Assembly: GCA_021442155.1 (NCBI GenBank)
Contig: CM038225.1
Location: 85,882,925 to 85,946,924, forward strand
DNA length: 64,000 bases
From: Cymbidium sinense
Taxonomy: Eukaryota; Streptophyta; Magnoliopsida; Asparagales; Orchidaceae
Reading direction: 5' to 3'
The notes under the pieces are model-generated. The model did not search any database, was not told the DNA's origin, and saw only the letters and a list, made by a program, of their open reading frames with translations. The first letter of the stretch is position 1. Each line of letters starts with the position of its first letter. The position numbers and the translations under genes are program-made. Shown piece by piece: positions 58,956-64,000 of this stretch.

Positions 58956-60644
58956 ACCCCTCCTTTTCCCTTTGGAATCGTGAGTTTGATCGTGGCTATC
59001 CGATCTAAGATCGGATGACCCATGCAGAAAACACGTTCCACCGCCATCCGCATCAGCATTGGAGGTGACAACTTAATTAACTAATCCGTGCCATGTGCGG
59101 CGTGTCGTCGGCCGATGGATTAGGGGTTAATTAGGTTAATTAATCCTTTTAATACTAAAACTTTTAAAATTCATAACTAATTATAGAAAAATCAAAAAAA
59201 AAAAAATAAAATGAGGGCTCATTTTTAAAGGTATTTTAAAGGAGAATCCATTAAAATTATTATTATTAATTTTGAACAATATATTTTACTTAATTATAGT
59301 TTAATTAAAATTTTAATTAGCCTAATTACTCTTTGATTAATTATTCAATTAATTTCAAACTTTTCAGAGATGTTTAGGGGGATGACGTCTGCCTCCCCTA
59401 TTTTTCTTGGGATTTGTTGGATAATTAATTGGGGAAATCAATAGATTAAGCCTTAATTACTCTTCTATTTTAATTAATAATAATTAAGTAAATGAATAGT
59501 AAATTAGTCAATCAATTAAGCTTATTAACCTCTATTAATGGTGATGAAGTTTAGGGAAATAGATTGGGATCTCCTATTCCAATCTTTTCCTTAAGTCTTC
59601 TCCTTTCCCTCTTAAATAATTAATCAATTAAAACCCATTAATTCATTAATTAATAAAATCAATCAAAATCCAAATCGTACTTAAACTTTAATTAACTAAT
59701 TGAAAGGATTTAGGGATTGAGACTTAGTCTCCCTTCTTTATCTCTTTCCCTAAATCCATTTCATATTATTGATTAAGGATATTTAAGATTTAATTAAATT
59801 ATTAATGAACTTAATTAAATTGTTTGAATCTACTTCTATAATTAACTCTTGGGTTTAGTTGGGTGTTCAATAACCTAAAGAGAGCTTTTATTATGGTTAC
59901 CTCATGTGTGAGAAACCATAAAATTAAGTGAGCTCCTTAAGCTTAATTAATTAATAATTATTAGCTAATGCCCCTTTCATTTTATAGGAGAATTACTATT
60001 TACTTTCCATGTGGTTGCATATCATATTAGCTCATAATTATTTAATTGATTACGTTAAGGTGACATAATTAAGGGTTAATTAATAGATTTAATTCATGCT
60101 TAACTTAATCAATCCATAAAATCGACATAATTGCCTTTTTTATTGAATCAAATTAACTCACAAATATGGGAATGGGATTAGGAACAATAAACCTCTTTTA
60201 CATTTCATATATCAAATCAAATATGAAATTAAGAATGGCTTTAACAAACTTTGGTTTATTTTAAATAAGCTTGTTTAAATTGATTATCCTTAGGAATTAG
60301 TTGGATTGAATGAAATTACATACTTCTGTTTCTTTATTTCCTTTTAATCATATTAAAATATTGTATTCCACTTGTAGTCATGCATTCATTCTTTTCAAAA
60401 ATTAATTAAGAAATGATTTCCTTTATGCCAATTTGCATATGTTGACTTAATTAAAAATATGTGTGGCTATTATCACTACTAAATCTCAAATATACTTTCA
60501 AAAGCTTCTTAATGAATAAGAATATGTGTTGTGACTTTATTTATGTATATATAGGAAATGCATGCAAATATAAACTTAGTGTTTGAAGTGAAGTTTCTTT
60601 CTTATATTCATATGTTGATTTGCATAAGTTAGAATGTTAGTGAA
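58956..60644. other. Continuation of unit B, non-coding
   Basis: No gene. Many TTAATTAA words and two GGGATGACGTCTGCCTCCC-type or TTAGGGAAATAG-CTCC pieces (59380-59760). A GC-richer piece, GTGCCATGTGCGGCGTGTCG, lies at 59085-59110. Confidence 0.5.
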
Positions 60645-61345
<701 letters not shown>

Positions 61346-63909
61346 TATGTGTACATTTGGCTAATGAATGAAAATCCCTTTTCCTATTAAAAATGAAACA
61401 TGCATTCATACTTTGTTCAAGTGGTTGAATTGATTAATCATATAATTTGAAGTTCTTTCCTTAAGGTTTTGTATAAGAATTTACATAGACTTTAAAATAA
61501 TATGACAAAATAATTCAATCAAATAAAATATCAATTCCAAATACATTGGCTTACATTCATCATTCAAGTATACTAAAGTATAAATTGCATGTATAGGTAT
61601 GTTTATGACTTAACCATATGCATGCTATATATGATGGAAAGAAATAAACAAACATGTGTCATGTCATGTAATTCATTTCAATTAATCTTGAGATGCCTTT
61701 TCATTCAATGAGTGAACTTAAAGTGAACCTAAACCTAGGACTAATTAAAATATACAATAAGCCATTCACTAAAGAGAATTGTTTAATTAATTATCTTTAG
61801 AAATGACTTAAGGTAGAGAAAATAAGAGAGACCCTCTCTTTCCTTCTCTTATGACATTTAGTTATTTGTGCAGTCAAAATGAAACAAAAGAAAACATAAA
61901 GTAAAATTTTAGAAATCAATTAAACCATTTAAAGTGAAACCACCCTTATAATTAAATGTCCTTTATACTTAAGGAACTATAACTTTAAAGCCTAGTTAGG
62001 ACATACCACACAAGCCTTAATACACACACACACATTAGAATTAAGTCACAACTTCTAACTTTATGTTAGGGAGGTGCGTGGTTTGATGTATATTTTGTTT
62101 TGTGATATTTTATTTTAGTCTGGATGTTAAGAAGTATGTAATAGATTTGATGTTATAAACTAATCATATTTTCTATAGGAGATTGTGCTTAAAATAAATA
62201 TAAATGCTCTCTTTTACAGGTTTAACAAGCATAATCTAAATTAGGATAGGTGAACTTGGTTACCCATGTGGGGTGCTAAGTCTAAATTATATATATAGTT
62301 GGTTGTATGTGTTTAGCTAACACTTGTCATGCAGGTGTAGTTGGATTTACCTTTCCTATTTTTTAATGTAATTATGCATTAGGAATTAGGATTAGTGTTA
62401 TGGGGGATTAGGATGAGTGGTGTCTAGAAGGATTTGTCATGGGAGGCCCCATGATGCCTCTGAAGCAAACAAATCCAAATGAAGAAATGGAGCAAAGACA
62501 TGAAGAGATGAAGATATGAAGAAAGAAGTCCCCCATAGCATTTATTCATTTGTAATTATAATTATTCTCTTATATTACTAGGTTGTATAAGGGTATAGCT
62601 CAGCTACCCGTTTCTTTTTCGGGTTGAATGGTGGTACGTGACCACACCGGCTTGTTATTCTTTTACACTGGATCTATAAATTATTTGATGATTTGTTTAT
62701 CTTGCACATTAAAAATTTCATGCCTCTTATAGTGTCTTTCTGTATTGATGCTTTAATGTGTGGCCTAGATCCATTTTGGCTCTTAGAGAAAAATAAATTT
62801 TTACCCCAATCACAATTCATAACTAAATTTTTTAAAATAACTCATAACCTTACCTAAAGCCTAGGCATTAAATCAAGATAATAAAATATTTAGCAACCCT
62901 TAGCTGAATGTTGTATTCTTAACACCATGCTTATCATCTTATTCCTCTCTTGAAAATGAAGGGTCTCCACCCAGGGAATGCTTGACTGAGGGCATCCCTT
63001 AGGTGGAGAACACCTTCTTCTATCTGATTTTATAATCAACTTCATCATACATTTAGGTATATAAAATTCTATGGCATGTGTCAAAATAAAGAGTCCAAAG
63101 TCAAATAAAATTTGATAAAATTTGCATTAGACTAATTCATTATTCATACCACTCACGCTCCAGTCTATCATAGAGTGGGTTTAAGGACTTTAGTTTCTTT
63201 CTAAATAATAACAACAGCCTCTTGTAAAACATATGACTTGACCACATGGTTTTAAAATGTAGGATGAGTTAGGTGGCTACCACTCCAAGAGATTATAAGT
63301 CCAGCAGTCGGGTGATTTACTCTCTCTTGTGGAGGTAAATAATATACCCATTTTGGCCTTTGATTTAGGATGTGCTTTGGCCCTTGCTAAGGCTCCTTAG
63401 ATTTAAGATCTGAGGTTATTATTTTGCATCGAGCTATAACCATAAATCCTTACCTCTTAGGCATTTTCACAATCTTGTATTATGGTATTATAAGTCCTAG
63501 CCTTCTAATAAATTTCAACTCAAATACATAATTCTCCTTAATTTCAAATGTATAAAGCCCAACCATAAGATATATTAGAATTCTCACTAGATTGTTGTAG
63601 TATCATGAGCATCCCCTACTAATCTTCCTTTGGCCTCGATAAATAAATCTCTCCTTTTGATCTATCCTACTTGATCTTCTAAATATAACTAATTTATTGA
63701 TAGTCCTATCTTTGAATTCTTTGGAGACAACAGTTTCCTACTTTAATCAAGAATGTTCCTAAGGAACTTACCTTCCTTAAGATATAATCAACTATGGGGG
63801 CTTACCCTCATAGGATTAGAACTCGGTTTAAATAAACCCTACTTTAGTCATCCATGTAAAGTAAGGGAAAATCATTGGTATATTTGAAGACCTATCATGC
63901 CTTAGGAGT
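61346..63909. other. Non-coding stretch before unit C
   Basis: No gene. A piece near 62200-62480 with GGTGAACTTGG-TACCCATG and a GA-rich run (AAGAAATGGAGCAAAGAC, 62481-62498) is followed by a GGGTAT-AGCTCAGCTACCC hairpin-like piece near 62592. It resembles LTR or untranslated leader sequence. The minus-strand frame at 62890-63084 is not supported. Confidence 0.45.
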
Positions 63910-64000
63910 TGTTGATCTCATTTTTAGAATGAGCTCTCAACACCTCCATCTTAGACATAGGATTCCTCTTAGACACTAAGAGATCCTTAGTCTTAAGACA
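63910..64000 (+). repeat. Start of LTR-like unit C (cut by window end)
   Basis: TGTTGATCTCATTTTTAGAATGAG, then TTAGACACTAAGAGATCCTTAGTCTTAAGACA, quoted in part, matches the openings of units A (53169) and B (55898). Confidence 0.75.

Noticed and set aside
62585..62670. Possible tRNA gene (GGGTATAGCTCAGCTACCC)
   Set aside because: It has a TAGCTCAG D-arm-like word but no T-arm (GTTCGA) word and no acceptor stem pairing; more likely an LTR hairpin.

Overview
This is nuclear DNA from a plant, almost certainly a flowering plant. It is AT-rich and built of decayed, nested mobile elements. The evidence is two Ty3/gypsy elements of Tat-like character, a tandem array of an endogenous caulimovirid (plant pararetrovirus), a degraded plastid ndhB fragment, long AT microsatellites, and no intact host gene. 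The sequence does not identify the species. All coding regions seen are broken by stops and small frameshifts.

Layout. 1-1323: two direct copies of an unidentified repeat, followed by AT-rich non-coding DNA to 3969. 3970-14604: a complete but dead Tat-like Ty3/gypsy element on the minus strand. It has 5-bp target duplications (ATCAT), LTRs at 3975-4644 and 13876-14599, and gag, protease, reverse transcriptase, RNase H and integrase read right to left. Its long 3' region holds a CpG-rich minisatellite, a plus-strand TATA box, a ten-copy ~70-bp array, a plus-strand (antisense) ORF remnant with a probable intron, and a three-copy ~80-bp array. 14605-33069: mostly non-coding. It contains a GC-richer island with two G-boxes, a ~950-bp direct duplication, a dispersed repeat pair and the ndhB fragment (29175-29673).

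33070-53168: a second Tat-like element, on the plus strand. Its gag (to about 35040) and its protease/RT (from 51745) are separated by 16.7 kb of endogenous pararetrovirus. That insert has about 2.6 head-to-tail copies of a ~6.36-kb circular genome, plus a small inverted movement-protein fragment at its left edge. Each unit reads: promoter with TGACG motifs and TATA, poly(A) signal, leader, tRNA-Met primer-binding site, coat protein, movement protein with a protease-like C-terminus, protease/RT/RNase H, transactivator-like protein. Copies 1 and 2 share nonsense mutations, one of which copy 3 lacks. This points to amplification of an already dead copy inside the genome rather than integration of a ready-made concatemer.

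53169-64000: the second Tat element is cut off inside its RT by LTR-like unit A (53169-55893). This is followed at once by the related unit B (from 55898) and the start of a third (63910). These are rich in degenerate TTGACC/CAATTT words. Within B is a three-copy tandem repeat at 60645-61345, one copy expanded by about 150 bp of (TA)n.

The most interesting objects are the pararetrovirus array (gene order, a second protease-like domain, shared stops, triplicated promoter) and the antisense transcription unit inside the first Tat-like element.
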